Numbered from the stretch's first letter, positions 1 to 9,608 are shown. The stretch: 64,000 bases of DNA from Aliivibrio_A kagoshimensis (GCF_050337105.1 NZ_JAKJSQ010000005.1:62001-126000), one strand, 5' to 3'. A program made the numbers and translations. Notes: a model not told the origin generated them from the sequence alone.

Positions 1-128
1 CCCGTATTAAAATAGTTCACTTTAAGAACATGCTATTGCATGAACTCACTGTTTTTGAGCCCAGTCATCACCCCTTCGAGTGGTTGGCACTCTGGCAAAT
101 TGCCATTACAGTAACGGTGGGTCGCAGG

Positions 129-134
129 ATTATA
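129..134 (-). promoter_or_regulatory. Putative promoter (-10) of the off-window rplM-rpsI operon
   Basis: Read on the minus strand, a perfect TATAAT is followed by a GC-rich discriminator (CCTGCG). That pairing is typical of stringently controlled ribosomal promoters. The -35 element is weak (TGATTT about 16 nt upstream). zapE is normally followed by rplM-rpsI on the same strand, so the transcript would run off the left edge with a leader of more than 100 nt. No rplM start codon lies inside the window. The -10 is seen; the target gene is inferred. Confidence 0.5.
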
Positions 135-167
135 GAGAAGCAGAACGAAAAAATCACCTATTTTCTG

Positions 168-229
168 AAAAAAAAGCCACTTTTCTCTATTTGAAGCAAA
201 AACAGAGTAATTAACGCCATTTTTGCTTC
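168..229 (-). terminator. Possible terminator after zapE
   Basis: A 10-bp inverted repeat (GAAGCAAAAA at 193-202, TTTTTGCTTC at 220-229) lies just past the zapE stop. On the minus strand it is followed by a short AAAAG/CTTTT hairpin running into eight T (about 168-184). Either could end the zapE transcript. Hairpin strength is modest. Confidence 0.4.
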
Positions 230-249
230 TATTACCAATCTCTACATTA

Positions 250-1374
250 TTAAGGAAGATGGTCCTTGCCGAGGTACTCATGACTCTGCATCTCAATCAA
301 ACGTGACTGGCAGCGTTTAAATTCAAACTCTAGTGAGCCCTGTGAGTAGAGAGATTCCAGTGCAACTTCCGCTGAGATAATCAGTGTTACATTACGTTCA
401 TAGAACTCATCAACCATTGCAATAAAGCGCCTTGCAGCATCATCCGAATCTCGACTCATCATCGTAACATCAGAGAGCAGAACCGTATGATAGATTCGCG
501 AAAGCTCAATGTAATCTTTCTGACTGCGCGCACTTTGACATAATTGTTCAAAATTAAAATGAACCACTCCATCAGACTCGGCTAAGCAAGGTAACTGTCG
601 GTGATTAATTTCAATTTTCTGCTGATAATTCCTTGGTTCAAATGAGAGCTGCTCAAAGTATGTATTGATATTTTTTGACGCCTGCTCATCCAGTGGGTAG
701 TGATAAATCTCAGCCTGCTCTAAGGTACGAAGACGGTAATCAATACCACTGTCGACATTCACGACATCACAATATTGTTCAATCAACTTTATTGCCGGGA
801 GAAAGCGGGCTCTTTGCAAACCATTTTTATACAGATCATGTGGTGGAATATTAGAGGTGGCGACTAAGGTGATTCCCCGGGCAAACAGCGCTTCAAAAAG
901 CGTTCCTAATATCATCGCATCAGTAATGTCTGATACGAAAAACTCATCAAAACAGATAATATCCGCTTCAGATTTAAACTTGTCTGCAACCAATAGTAAC
1001 GGATCCGACTGATACTCAAGCGCCGTTAACTCATCATGGACCCGCTGCATAAAACGATGGAAATGCACACGCATTTTACGGTCGCTGGTTAAGCTCTCGT
1101 AAAAGGTATCCACTAAATAGGTTTTGCCACGTCCGACTCCCCCCCAAAAGTAGAGGCCTTGAAGGGGCTCTACGGTTGTTGTGGCGGTTTTCTTTTTAAA
1201 CAGTCGGGATAATAAACCTTGAGAGGGTGCTGTACTCCCACTAAGGGGACTGGTTTGTAACTGCTCAACACGCAGGTAAAGATCATTTAAACATTGAACG
1301 GCATGCTCTTGCGCCGCATCGTACTGAAAATCATTTGTTGTTAAATCAATTTGATACTTTTCTATTGGCGTCAT
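250..1374 (-). CDS. zapE: Cell division protein ZapE (AFG1-like P-loop ATPase)
   Basis: ZapE is an ATPase linked to FtsZ-ring constriction under stress and low oxygen in E. coli. The 374-residue product has a Walker A motif GGVGRGKT (about 78-85) and a Walker B segment with FDEFF (about 142-146). It also has the AFG1-family stretch ATSNIPP and matches E. coli ZapE (375 aa) along its length. A GTG three codons upstream (at 1383) is possible. The ATG at 1374 was chosen because AGAGAAG sits about 10 nt before it and family members start near MTP. It is divergent from zapG, with 138 bp between the starts. Confidence 0.95.
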   Translation of the reverse strand: MTPIEKYQIDLTTNDFQYDAAQEHAVQCLNDLYLRVEQLQTSPLSGSTAPSQGLLSRLFKKKTATTTVEPLQGLYFWGGVGRGKTYLVDTFYESLTSDRKMRVHFHRFMQRVHDELTALEYQSDPLLLVADKFKSEADIICFDEFFVSDITDAMILGTLFEALFARGITLVATSNIPPHDLYKNGLQRARFLPAIKLIEQYCDVVNVDSGIDYRLRTLEQAEIYHYPLDEQASKNINTYFEQLSFEPRNYQQKIEINHRQLPCLAESDGVVHFNFEQLCQSARSQKDYIELSRIYHTVLLSDVTMMSRDSDDAARRFIAMVDEFYERNVTLIISAEVALESLYSQGSLEFEFKRCQSRLIEMQSHEYLGKDHLP

Positions 1375-1429
1375 GCCTACCACACTTCTCTAGGTTACAT
1401 TGATTCTTACTTGGTTCCTGTTTTGATAG

Positions 1430-1455
1430 TACCATGCAATGGAAAGAGCATGGTA
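1430..1455. repeat. 8-bp inverted repeat in the zapE/zapG divergent promoter region
   Basis: TACCATGC (1430-1437) and GCATGGTA (1448-1455) form a perfect inverted repeat with a 10-nt spacer between divergent zapE and zapG. It could be an operator or a short hairpin at the start of a transcript. No regulator is assigned. Confidence 0.4.
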
Positions 1456-1512
1456 TAGTAAGAAAGTAAACTTAATGAACGAAAGATTCAGACTCAAATT
1501 TAAGGAGTATTT

Positions 1513-1959
1513 ATGGCTTTAACTTATGGATTTGTATTTTTGCTTGTCGGTGTTGGCGTTGGCTTTCTGATTGCCCGTTTTACTCACCCGCAGTTTAAAC
1601 AGCAAAAAGATCTGCAAAAAGAACTCGAGAAATCTCAATATGAGTTAGAGCAGTATCGTCAGGAGCTTGTCGACCATTTTGCATCCAGTGCAGGCCTGTT
1701 AGATACCTTATCTAAAGATTTCGCTAAACTGTATCAACACATGGCAACAACCTCGTCAGAACTGATGCCAAATTTACCTCAACAAGACAATCCTTTTTCA
1801 GAACAGATTGAAGATATGTCAAAAACATCGGGCGACGAAACCGAAAGTACTGATGAACAGAACCAACCAAAAGATTACGCTAAAGGTGCAACGGGTCTAC
1901 TAAAAGACGAGATTAAAACCACTTATAAAGAGAAGCCTCAAAGCGCCACGGCTTCCTAA
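1513..1959 (+). CDS. zapG: ZapG/YhcB, inner-membrane cell-shape protein (DUF1043)
   Basis: The 148-residue protein has one N-terminal membrane helix (about 5-20, GFVFLLVGVGVGFLIA). A charged, Gln/Glu-rich coiled-coil stretch follows (about 27-60), then a low-complexity acidic tail. This is the architecture of YhcB/ZapG (DUF1043), which in E. coli couples cell elongation, division and envelope synthesis. The start is supported by TAAGGAG 5 nt upstream. The order zapE-zapG-degQ-degS is the usual gamma-proteobacterial one. The C-terminal third is poorly conserved in the family, so little can be said about it. Confidence 0.9.
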   Translation: MALTYGFVFLLVGVGVGFLIARFTHPQFKQQKDLQKELEKSQYELEQYRQELVDHFASSAGLLDTLSKDFAKLYQHMATTSSELMPNLPQQDNPFSEQIEDMSKTSGDETESTDEQNQPKDYAKGATGLLKDEIKTTYKEKPQSATAS

Positions 1960-2040
1960 CGGAACCAACCGATGTTTTTTTTGTCATAATTGAGTATTCA
2001 AAGTTTTGTTTTAAGCATCAACATTTGGAGTATCGATTCA

Positions 2041-3408
2041 ATGAAGAAACCATTACTAATCCTTAGCGCTGTTACCTTAAGTATCAGCGCTCTTATTAGT
2101 CCAATTTCCACTTACGCTTCTCTCCCCCTAACGATCAGTGGCCAATCATTACCGAGCCTAGCTCCTATGCTTGAGGGCGTTACTCCGGCGGTTGTCAGTA
2201 TTGCAGTAGAGGGAAAGCAAGTATCAACCCGTCAACTTCCTGAACAATTTCGCGACTTTTTCGGTCCAAACTTCCCATCAGAGCAGGTTCAAGAGCGACC
2301 ATTTAGAGGGTTAGGGTCTGGTGTAATTATTGATGCTGAAAATGGATATATCGTCACTAACTTTCACGTGATTAATAATGCGGACAGTATTCGTATCCAA
2401 CTTCATGATGGCCGAGAAAAAGAGGCAGAATTGATTGGCGGAGACGAGATGTCAGACATCGCCATTGTTAAAATCAAAAGCGAAGCCAAACTAACGGAAA
2501 TAACATTAGCTGACTCAAACCAACTAAGAGTAGGCGATTTTGCGGTAGCTATTGGTAACCCTTTCGGATTGGGCCAAACTGTTACCTCCGGCATTATCTC
2601 TGCACTTGGCAGAAGTGGATTGAACATAGAAAACTTTGAAAACTTCATTCAGACCGATGCCGCCATTAATAGTGGTAACTCCGGGGGCGCTCTAGTGAAT
2701 TTGAATGGTGAGTTAATCGGCATCAATACTGCCATACTAGGGCCAAATGGTGGCAATGTTGGTATCGGTTTTGCGATTCCAGCCAATATGGTCAAAAATC
2801 TTTCAGAGCAGATTATCGAGTACGGCCAAGTAAAACGAGGGGTACTCGGGGTACAAGGCGGTGAATTAACGGCTGAGCTTGCTGAGGCGTTTGGTTACAA
2901 AACCAACCATGGTGCGTTCGTTAGCCAAGTCATGCCAGAAAGTGCGGCTGAAAAATCGGGTTTAAAGGCCGGTGATATCATTATATCTGTCAACAATAAG
3001 AGCATTCGTACATTTAGCGAACTCAGAGCTAAAGTTGCCACTCTTGGAGCTGGAAAAACCATTTCCCTTGGTGTTATCCGTGATGGCAAAGAGCAAATAT
3101 ACTCAGTTGTATTACAGGCACTTGAAGAGCAGAAAACCGCAGCAGATAAACTACACTCTGGGTTAGCGGGTGCTGAGTTAGTCAATAGTAACCACGACGA
3201 CCAAGTAAAAGGTGTCAAAGTAGCTAATGTTGCAGACGGCTCAGCAGCACTAAAATATGGCCTGAAAAGCGGTGATATTATTATTGGCATCAATAGACAG
3301 CGAGTCAAAAACCTTAAGCAATTGAGGGAGGTCCTCGAAGAGAAACCAGGTGTTCTTGCACTGAATATTCAACGAGGTGAACAAACTCTCTACTTAGTCG
3401 TTCGTTAA
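2041..3408 (+). CDS. degQ: Periplasmic serine endoprotease DegQ
   Basis: This is an HtrA-family protease that degrades misfolded periplasmic proteins. Starting at the ATG at 2041 (GGAG 10 nt upstream) gives 455 residues, exactly the E. coli DegQ length. A longer frame from a TTG at 1990 would put 17 residues before the signal peptide and is rejected. The signal peptide ends near residue 25. The catalytic triad His109, Asp139 and Ser214 (GNSGGA) falls at E. coli DegQ numbering, and two PDZ domains follow (about 265-350 and 370-450). degS lies 76 bp downstream. DegP is the alternative, but the short linker loop and the neighbour favour DegQ. Confidence 0.95.
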   Translation: MKKPLLILSAVTLSISALISPISTYASLPLTISGQSLPSLAPMLEGVTPAVVSIAVEGKQVSTRQLPEQFRDFFGPNFPSEQVQERPFRGLGSGVIIDAENGYIVTNFHVINNADSIRIQLHDGREKEAELIGGDEMSDIAIVKIKSEAKLTEITLADSNQLRVGDFAVAIGNPFGLGQTVTSGIISALGRSGLNIENFENFIQTDAAINSGNSGGALVNLNGELIGINTAILGPNGGNVGIGFAIPANMVKNLSEQIIEYGQVKRGVLGVQGGELTAELAEAFGYKTNHGAFVSQVMPESAAEKSGLKAGDIIISVNNKSIRTFSELRAKVATLGAGKTISLGVIRDGKEQIYSVVLQALEEQKTAADKLHSGLAGAELVNSNHDDQVKGVKVANVADGSAALKYGLKSGDIIIGINRQRVKNLKQLREVLEEKPGVLALNIQRGEQTLYLVVR

Positions 3409-3484
3409 CCCCCTTGTTAGTGAAGAGGTCCCCCCTCTTCACTATTTTTCCCTTCTGTTCAATGCTATTCTCTTCTCTGGCGTA

Positions 3485-4579
3485 ATGACTCTCTACTCCA
3501 CCTTATCTGAACTGTTTAGAGGAAATAACTTGGCATTTTTAATCCGTTCAATTGTCATCGGTATTGTTACGGCTGCATTGCTGCTTATCACTATCCCAAA
3601 CCTACGTAATAGCGTGACGGTCACTGAAGAGGTCGCCGCCACAAAGTCGCACCACTCCTACAACTCAGCGGTGCGGCGAGCAGCTCCTGCCGTCGTTAAT
3701 ATATACAGCCGTCAATACAGTAACGATGATCGATTGCAACTGGATACCCAAGGATTAGGTTCAGGAGTGATTGTCAGCAAAAATGGTTACATCATTACCA
3801 ACTACCATGTGGTGGCTGACGCTGATCAAGTGATTGCTGCCCTACAAGATGGTCGATTCTTTAATGCTCAGCTAGTCGGGAAAGATAAACGTACTGATTT
3901 AGCTCTGCTTCGCATTAATGACAGTAACCTCCCAGTGATCCCACTTAATCCTGCTTATAATGCTGAGATCGGTGATGTAGTATTGGCCATAGGAAACCCC
4001 TATAACTTGGGTCAAACGACTACATTTGGAATCATCTCTGCGACAGGTCGAAACGGGCTGAGTTCATGGGGGAGACAGAGCTTCATACAAACAGATGCAG
4101 CGATCAATCAAGGTAATTCAGGCGGGGCTCTGGTTAACTCAAATGGCGAACTGGTTGGTATTAATACCGCCTCATTTCAACAGGCCACCGATCTAGAAAC
4201 TTACGGCATCTCTTTTGCTATTCCCTATAAATTAGCTGATACCGTGATGAAGAAGATCATTGCGGATGGGCGCGTAATCCGTGGTTACATCGGTATTGAT
4301 GGTCGAGATATTAACCCAGTTATGGCTCGTTTAATGAATACCGAACAGATAAGTGGCATATTGGTTGTGGGTATGGCCCCTTATGGTCCAGCCGAGAAAG
4401 CCGGATTTCATGTTCAGGATCTATTGATTGCTATTGATAATAAAAAAGTGACGGGCAGACAAAGCGTTCTTGATATCGTCTCTGCATTGAGGCCAGGAAC
4501 CACCGTGCCAATGGACATCATTCGGGACGGGGAAAAAATGACGTTATCGGTCACTATCGAAGAAGATACCCAAGAGTAA
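3485..4579 (+). CDS. degS: Membrane-anchored site-1 protease DegS
   Basis: DegS senses unfolded porin C-termini through its PDZ domain and cleaves RseA to start the sigma-E response. The protein has one N-terminal membrane anchor, a trypsin-like domain with His108, Asp138 and Ser212 (GNSGGA), and a single PDZ domain (about 275-355). The ATG at 3485 gives 364 residues but has no good ribosome site. A TTG at 3530 is preceded by AGAGGAAATAAC and would give 349 residues, with an anchor starting like E. coli DegS. The TTG may be the true start. A bidirectional terminator lies about 20 bp downstream. Confidence 0.93.
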   Translation: MTLYSTLSELFRGNNLAFLIRSIVIGIVTAALLLITIPNLRNSVTVTEEVAATKSHHSYNSAVRRAAPAVVNIYSRQYSNDDRLQLDTQGLGSGVIVSKNGYIITNYHVVADADQVIAALQDGRFFNAQLVGKDKRTDLALLRINDSNLPVIPLNPAYNAEIGDVVLAIGNPYNLGQTTTFGIISATGRNGLSSWGRQSFIQTDAAINQGNSGGALVNSNGELVGINTASFQQATDLETYGISFAIPYKLADTVMKKIIADGRVIRGYIGIDGRDINPVMARLMNTEQISGILVVGMAPYGPAEKAGFHVQDLLIAIDNKKVTGRQSVLDIVSALRPGTTVPMDIIRDGEKMTLSVTIEEDTQE

Positions 4580-4601
4580 TACTCTTTCTAAGGTAGAATT
4601 A

Positions 4602-4635
4602 AAAAAGCCCTCAATTAAATTATTGAGGGCTTTTT
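4602..4635. terminator. Bidirectional intrinsic terminator, degS / parC
   Basis: The stem AAAAAGCCCTCAAT / ATTGAGGGCTTTTT has a 6-nt loop and T-runs on both strands. It lies between convergent degS and parC and can serve both. Confidence 0.9.
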
Positions 4636-4670
4636 GTTTATTTATTGAGTCTAACTTTAACCGGTAACGG

Positions 4671-6944
4671 TTACTCTTGAGATTCAACAGTCTCTGTATG
4701 AGTTAGTTCAACTTCAATTCGAGTCACACGCTGTAACCCTCTCGGTAATAGGCTACCTCGTCGACCACGCTCACCACGGAAATTGTCAAGATCGCTGACT
4801 TTTAACCCAAGCTTGCGTTTACCTGCAAACAGAGTAACCGTCGCACCTTGAGGCAGTGGGATCAGGTGAGATAAAAACTCCTCTCTCGCTTTAGAGCGCG
4901 CTGCAGGAATGTTAATGATCTTATTCCCTTTCCCTTTACCCAATTGAGGTAAATCTTTAATTGGGAACAGCAGCATCCGACCTTCATTGGTAATCGCAAG
5001 AATCTCATCTTGATTCAAATCCCCAATTTGTTCTGGCGGCATAATGTTTGAGTTTTCAGGAAGTGATAGTAGCGCCTTACCACTCTTGTTTTTTGACAGC
5101 ATGTCACTGCCTTTACACACAAACCCATAACCCGCATCAGAGCCCATTAACCACGCTTGCTCTTCACTGCCCATCACCACTTGACGTATAGAGCTATCAG
5201 CAGTGACATTTAAGCGCCCCGTAATTGGCTCGCCTTGACTTCTTGCTGAAGGAAGAGAGTGAGACTCTAACGCATAGCTTCGGCCATTTGAGCCAATAAA
5301 TACCGCAGGGAAGTTACTCTTTCCCCTCGCGTGCGCTAAATATTCATCACCTGATTTATAATTCAGTGTTTCCGGATCGACGTCATGACCTTTCGCATGT
5401 CGAATCCAACCTTTTTCAGACAAAATAACAGTGATCGCTTCACTTGGAATCAGATCTCGTTCAGTCAACGCTTTCGCTTCTGCTCGCTCGATAATTGGTG
5501 AGCGACGCTCATCACCGAACTTGTCGGCATCTGCTTGAATCTCTTTTTTCATTAACGTATTCAAGCGGCGCTCAGAGCCTAATAGCTTTTCAAGTTTATC
5601 GCGTTCAGTCGCCAGTTCATCTTGCTCAGCGCGGATTTTCACCTCTTCCAGTTTTGCTAACTGACGAAGTTTAATCTCAAGTATGGCTTCAGATTGAATC
5701 GCAGATAAACCAAATCGGTCCATGAATACCTGTTTAGGGTTATCCTCAGTTCGAATGATCTCTATCACTTCATCGATATTCAGGTAAGCAGCCAGCAAAC
5801 CATCCAAGATGTGTAACCGAGCAAGTACTTTATCTAAACGGTGCTGTAAACGGCGTCGAATTGTTCCACGACGAAACTCAATCCACTCATTCAGAATCAT
5901 CACCAAGTTCTTCACCTGCGGACGTTCATCTAAGCCAATCATGTTTAAATTTACTCGGAAGCTTTTCTCAAGCTCAGTTGAAGCAAATAGGTGATTCATA
6001 AGCTGATCACAATCAATTCGATTGGATTTGGGTACCACAACAATTCGAGTCGGGTTTTCATGATCAGATTCATCACGCAAATCATCAACCATTGGAAGCT
6101 TTTTAGCTCGCATCTGATTGGCAATTTGTTCTAGCAGTTTAGAGCCTGACACTTGATGAGGAAGCGCGGTTATAACAACATCCGTCCCCTCTTTGTGCCA
6201 AACGGCACGCATTTTGATGCTGCCTCGACCGGTACGATAAATCTTTTTAAGTTCAGTGTCAGGAGAGATGATTTCAGCTTCGGTTGGGTAATCAGGTCCC
6301 TTAACATGCTCCATCACCTGCTCGAGATCCGCTTTCGGATTATCTATCAAGTGAATCGCTGCATTGGCCACTTCACGAACATTGTGAGGTGGGATATCGG
6401 TTGCCATGCCCACTGCAATACCTGTAATGCCATTTAGCAGAATATGCGGCAGACGGGCCGGTAGCATAACAGGTTCGTTCATGGTGCCATCAAAATTTGG
6501 CTGCCACTCTACCGTGCCCTGTGCCAGCTCACCTAACAGTACATCTGCAAACTTTGATAGCTTTGATTCGGTGTAACGCATTGCAGCAAATGATTTAGGA
6601 TCATCTGGCGCTCCCCAGTTCCCTTGTCCATCGACTAATGGATAGCGGTATGAGAAAGGCTGAGCCATTAAGACCATCGCTTCATAACAAGCTGAATCAC
6701 CGTGAGGGTGATATTTACCTAACACATCACCTACGGTACGAGCTGACTTTTTGTACTTTGCGTTAGCAGACAGACCCAACTCAGACATCGCATAAATAAT
6801 ACGACGCTGTACCGGTTTAAGGCCATCACCGATATAAGGTAAAGCGCGATCCATGATTACGTACATGGAGTAATTTAAATAGGCGTCTTCGGTAAACGTT
6901 CGCAGTGGAAGCTGCTCTACACCTTCTAAAGAGAGATCGGTCAT
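4671..6944 (-). CDS. parC: DNA topoisomerase IV subunit A
   Basis: The breaking-rejoining subunit of the type IIA topoisomerase that unlinks daughter chromosomes. The 757-residue form starts at the ATG at 6944 and aligns with E. coli ParC (752 aa). An in-frame ATG 20 codons upstream (7004) would add residues foreign to the family, and neither start has a strong ribosome site. The active-site tyrosine is Tyr124 in RYTES. The quinolone-resistance region reads HGDSACYE with Ser84 and Glu88, the susceptible-type residues. The C-terminal beta-pinwheel ends in GERGRRG and an acidic tail. The gene follows parE on the same strand, 90 nt away. Confidence 0.97.
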   Translation of the reverse strand: MTDLSLEGVEQLPLRTFTEDAYLNYSMYVIMDRALPYIGDGLKPVQRRIIYAMSELGLSANAKYKKSARTVGDVLGKYHPHGDSACYEAMVLMAQPFSYRYPLVDGQGNWGAPDDPKSFAAMRYTESKLSKFADVLLGELAQGTVEWQPNFDGTMNEPVMLPARLPHILLNGITGIAVGMATDIPPHNVREVANAAIHLIDNPKADLEQVMEHVKGPDYPTEAEIISPDTELKKIYRTGRGSIKMRAVWHKEGTDVVITALPHQVSGSKLLEQIANQMRAKKLPMVDDLRDESDHENPTRIVVVPKSNRIDCDQLMNHLFASTELEKSFRVNLNMIGLDERPQVKNLVMILNEWIEFRRGTIRRRLQHRLDKVLARLHILDGLLAAYLNIDEVIEIIRTEDNPKQVFMDRFGLSAIQSEAILEIKLRQLAKLEEVKIRAEQDELATERDKLEKLLGSERRLNTLMKKEIQADADKFGDERRSPIIERAEAKALTERDLIPSEAITVILSEKGWIRHAKGHDVDPETLNYKSGDEYLAHARGKSNFPAVFIGSNGRSYALESHSLPSARSQGEPITGRLNVTADSSIRQVVMGSEEQAWLMGSDAGYGFVCKGSDMLSKNKSGKALLSLPENSNIMPPEQIGDLNQDEILAITNEGRMLLFPIKDLPQLGKGKGNKIINIPAARSKAREEFLSHLIPLPQGATVTLFAGKRKLGLKVSDLDNFRGERGRRGSLLPRGLQRVTRIEVELTHTETVESQE

Positions 6945-7034
6945 TGACTTAATCCATTCATTCTCTACTTGCTCAATAAAACGATTGAGCAGTAATCGAT
7001 ACATGCAAGCTTATGTAGCTTACAAAATTGTTAG

Positions 7035-8915
7035 TTAAACGTCGGCTAAGTCGCCTTTAGACTGTAACCAGGTACGGCGGTCATCCGCGCGTTTTTTCCC
7101 CAGTAACATATCCATCATCTCATCCGTTTTTTCATCATCATCGATGGTTAGCTGCACCAAACGACGCGTATTGGGATCCATGGTCGTTTCGCGCAGTTGA
7201 AGTGGGTTCATCTCACCCAGTCCTTTGAATCGCTGAACATTAACTTTCGAACGTTTGTTCGTTAGGCGATCTAAGATCCCCTCTTTTTCCGATTCATCTA
7301 AAGCGTAAAAAACCTCTTTACCGCAATCGATTCGAAACAGTGGTGGCATAGCAACATAGACATGGCCAGCACGCACTAATGACTTGAAGTGTTTCAAGTA
7401 GAGAGCACACAATAATGTCGCAATATGCAGCCCATCGGAGTCCGCATCGGCAAGAATACAGACTTTACCATAACGCAGACCGCTCAAATCTTCTGAGTCT
7501 GGATCAATACCTAATGCCACTGAGATATCGTGCACTTCTTGTGAGGCAAGCACTTGATCCGCTGAGACTTCCCAGGTGTTCAAGATTTTTCCGCGCAGTG
7601 GCATCACAGCCTGAAACTCACGATCTCTCGCCTGCTTTGCAGAACCGCCCGCAGAGTCCCCTTCCACTAAGAAGAGTTCTGTACGGTTAAGATCTTGAAC
7701 TGAACAGTCGGTTAATTTCCCCGGAAGTGCAGGGCCGGAAGCAATCTTCTTACGTACAACTTTCTTGCTGGCACGCATACGACGGTGCGCGTTAGCAATG
7801 CAACTTTCAGCGAGTAATTCAGCGATTTGCGGTTTTTCATTCAACCACAAACTGAAGGCATCTTTCACGACACCTGAAACAAAAGCAGCGCACTGGCGTG
7901 AAGAGAGGCGTTCTTTGGTCTGGCCTGCAAACTGTGGGTCTTGCATTTTAACCGATAACACATAGGCACAACGCTCCCAAATATCATCGGCGGTTAACTT
8001 CACCCCGCGAGGCAATAAACTTCTAAACTCACAAAACTCGCGCATGGCATCTAATAGGCCTTGGCGCATTCCATTAACATGAGTACCACCTTGTACTGTT
8101 GGGATCAGATTCACGTAACTTTCAGTGATTAAGTCTCCCCCTTCAGGTAACCAAATCACCGCCCAATCAGCCGCTTCGCTGTTTCCGCTAAATACACCCG
8201 TAAAAGGTGTTTCAGGCAGTAATGTAAATCCTTTTACACCTTCAGCAAGATAGTCATTCAATCCATCTTCGTAAAACCACTTATGCTCATTGCCGTTAAC
8301 CTTGTCACTGAAGGTGATTTCAAGACCCGGGCATAATACCGCTTTTGCCTTTAGGTTGTTAATTAAACGAGAGACTGAAAAATTCGCTGAGTCAAAATAA
8401 CTGCCATCAGGCCAAAAGTGAACGGAAGTCCCTTTATTTCGACGTCCACATGTGCCCGTCACCTCTAACTCAGAGACTTTATTACCATTCTCAAATGCCA
8501 TCTCATAAACTTCACCACCGCGCCTAACCGTCACTTCAACACGTTTAGATAACGCATTAACCACGGAGATACCAACACCGTGAAGGCCTCCAGAGAACTG
8601 ATAGTTTTTTCCAGAGAACTTACCACCAGCATGAAGTTTACAAAATATCAGCTCAACACCAGACATCTTCTCTTCTGGGTGGATATCGACGGGCATGCCT
8701 CGCCCATCATCAATCACTTCAAGGGATTGATCTGGATGCAATATGACTTGAACTTTACTCGCGTGGCCAGCTAAAGCTTCATCAACACTGTTATCAATAA
8801 CCTCTTGACCTAAGTGGTTAGGTCGAACGGTATCGGTGTACATGCCTGGTCGGCGACGTACTGGCTCAAGGCCATTTAGAACCTCAATGGCTCCTGCATT
8901 ATATTGTTCTGTCAT
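7035..8915 (-). CDS. parE: DNA topoisomerase IV subunit B
   Basis: The ATPase subunit of topoisomerase IV, 626 residues (E. coli 630). The N-terminal GHKL ATPase domain shows VIDNSVDEAL, DDGRGMP and GLHGVG. A TOPRIM domain follows, with EGDSAGG (about 414) and DADSDG (about 488). The family ending with QRFKGLGEMN marks a type IIA B subunit. ParE rather than GyrB is indicated by length (GyrB is about 800 aa) and by parC directly downstream. The yqiA stop lies about 100 bp upstream, so the cluster cpdA-yqiA-parE-parC resembles E. coli. Confidence 0.97.
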   Translation of the reverse strand: MTEQYNAGAIEVLNGLEPVRRRPGMYTDTVRPNHLGQEVIDNSVDEALAGHASKVQVILHPDQSLEVIDDGRGMPVDIHPEEKMSGVELIFCKLHAGGKFSGKNYQFSGGLHGVGISVVNALSKRVEVTVRRGGEVYEMAFENGNKVSELEVTGTCGRRNKGTSVHFWPDGSYFDSANFSVSRLINNLKAKAVLCPGLEITFSDKVNGNEHKWFYEDGLNDYLAEGVKGFTLLPETPFTGVFSGNSEAADWAVIWLPEGGDLITESYVNLIPTVQGGTHVNGMRQGLLDAMREFCEFRSLLPRGVKLTADDIWERCAYVLSVKMQDPQFAGQTKERLSSRQCAAFVSGVVKDAFSLWLNEKPQIAELLAESCIANAHRRMRASKKVVRKKIASGPALPGKLTDCSVQDLNRTELFLVEGDSAGGSAKQARDREFQAVMPLRGKILNTWEVSADQVLASQEVHDISVALGIDPDSEDLSGLRYGKVCILADADSDGLHIATLLCALYLKHFKSLVRAGHVYVAMPPLFRIDCGKEVFYALDESEKEGILDRLTNKRSKVNVQRFKGLGEMNPLQLRETTMDPNTRRLVQLTIDDDEKTDEMMDMLLGKKRADDRRTWLQSKGDLADV

Positions 8916-9012
8916 ATCTCTGAAGGTACTTAAAGTTTGATTACATAGTCTGAAAGCGGCGAATCAATGTCAAGTCGCATACGCTGGGAAACTATCAATT
9001 TGTGATAACCTA

Positions 9013-9603
9013 TCAAAGGTTTAAAAACTGGATTATTTGAGAAGGATAACGCTCAAAGTCAATAAAACTATGGTCTCCTCCCGCTTCAACTGTTTGTTTT
9101 GCACCAACATATTTGGCGACAGCTTGACGGTAATCCAATACCTCATCATCTTGTTGTTGCAACAACCAAAAATCATCTGGTTGCGCTATTTCAATAACAT
9201 CCAATTCACGGAGTTCATTAATATGCTGCGATGAAAGTAGGTACTCTTCATCGGTATAGGGGTTAACTTGTGGGCCAAGATAATCAGCCAATAACTCATA
9301 GGGACGAACCGCAGGATTCACTAACACGGCTTTATAGCCATAGAGAGAATTAAGCCATGTTGACAAATAGCCCCCTAACGAGCTGCCAACCAAGCCAATA
9401 TGATAATCATTTTTATGCTGTTCCACTATGCTTTTCAACATGAATGCGGCATCACGAGGAAAGCAAGGTAGACGTGGTACCTCCACTCGAATGTCAGAAC
9501 GGTGTTGTTGACAGAATGTGGTCATCACTTGAGCTTTGTGTGATAAGGGAGAGCTATTAAAGCCGTGAATATAAAGAAGCATACTGGGTTTAAACACAGC
9601 CAT
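9013..9603 (-). CDS. yqiA: Esterase YqiA (alpha/beta hydrolase)
   Basis: A 196-residue alpha/beta hydrolase close to E. coli YqiA, which has esterase activity on short acyl substrates in vitro. The oxyanion region is HGFNSSP, the nucleophile is Ser75 in GSSLGG, and the likely acid and base are Asp157 (VLDYR) and His178 (GGDHSF). The ATG at 9603 lies 5 nt after the cpdA stop, so translation is probably coupled. A second ATG seven codons in (MLLYIHG) is nearer the E. coli N-terminus, but neither start has a clear ribosome site. Confidence 0.92.
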   Translation of the reverse strand: MAVFKPSMLLYIHGFNSSPLSHKAQVMTTFCQQHRSDIRVEVPRLPCFPRDAAFMLKSIVEQHKNDYHIGLVGSSLGGYLSTWLNSLYGYKAVLVNPAVRPYELLADYLGPQVNPYTDEEYLLSSQHINELRELDVIEIAQPDDFWLLQQQDDEVLDYRQAVAKYVGAKQTVEAGGDHSFIDFERYPSQIIQFLNL

Positions 9604-9608
9604 AATTA

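Noticed and set aside
33..296. Minus-strand 87-codon frame at the left edge
   Set aside because: It overlaps the zapE 3' end and covers the predicted rplM promoter and hairpin. It has no family resemblance.
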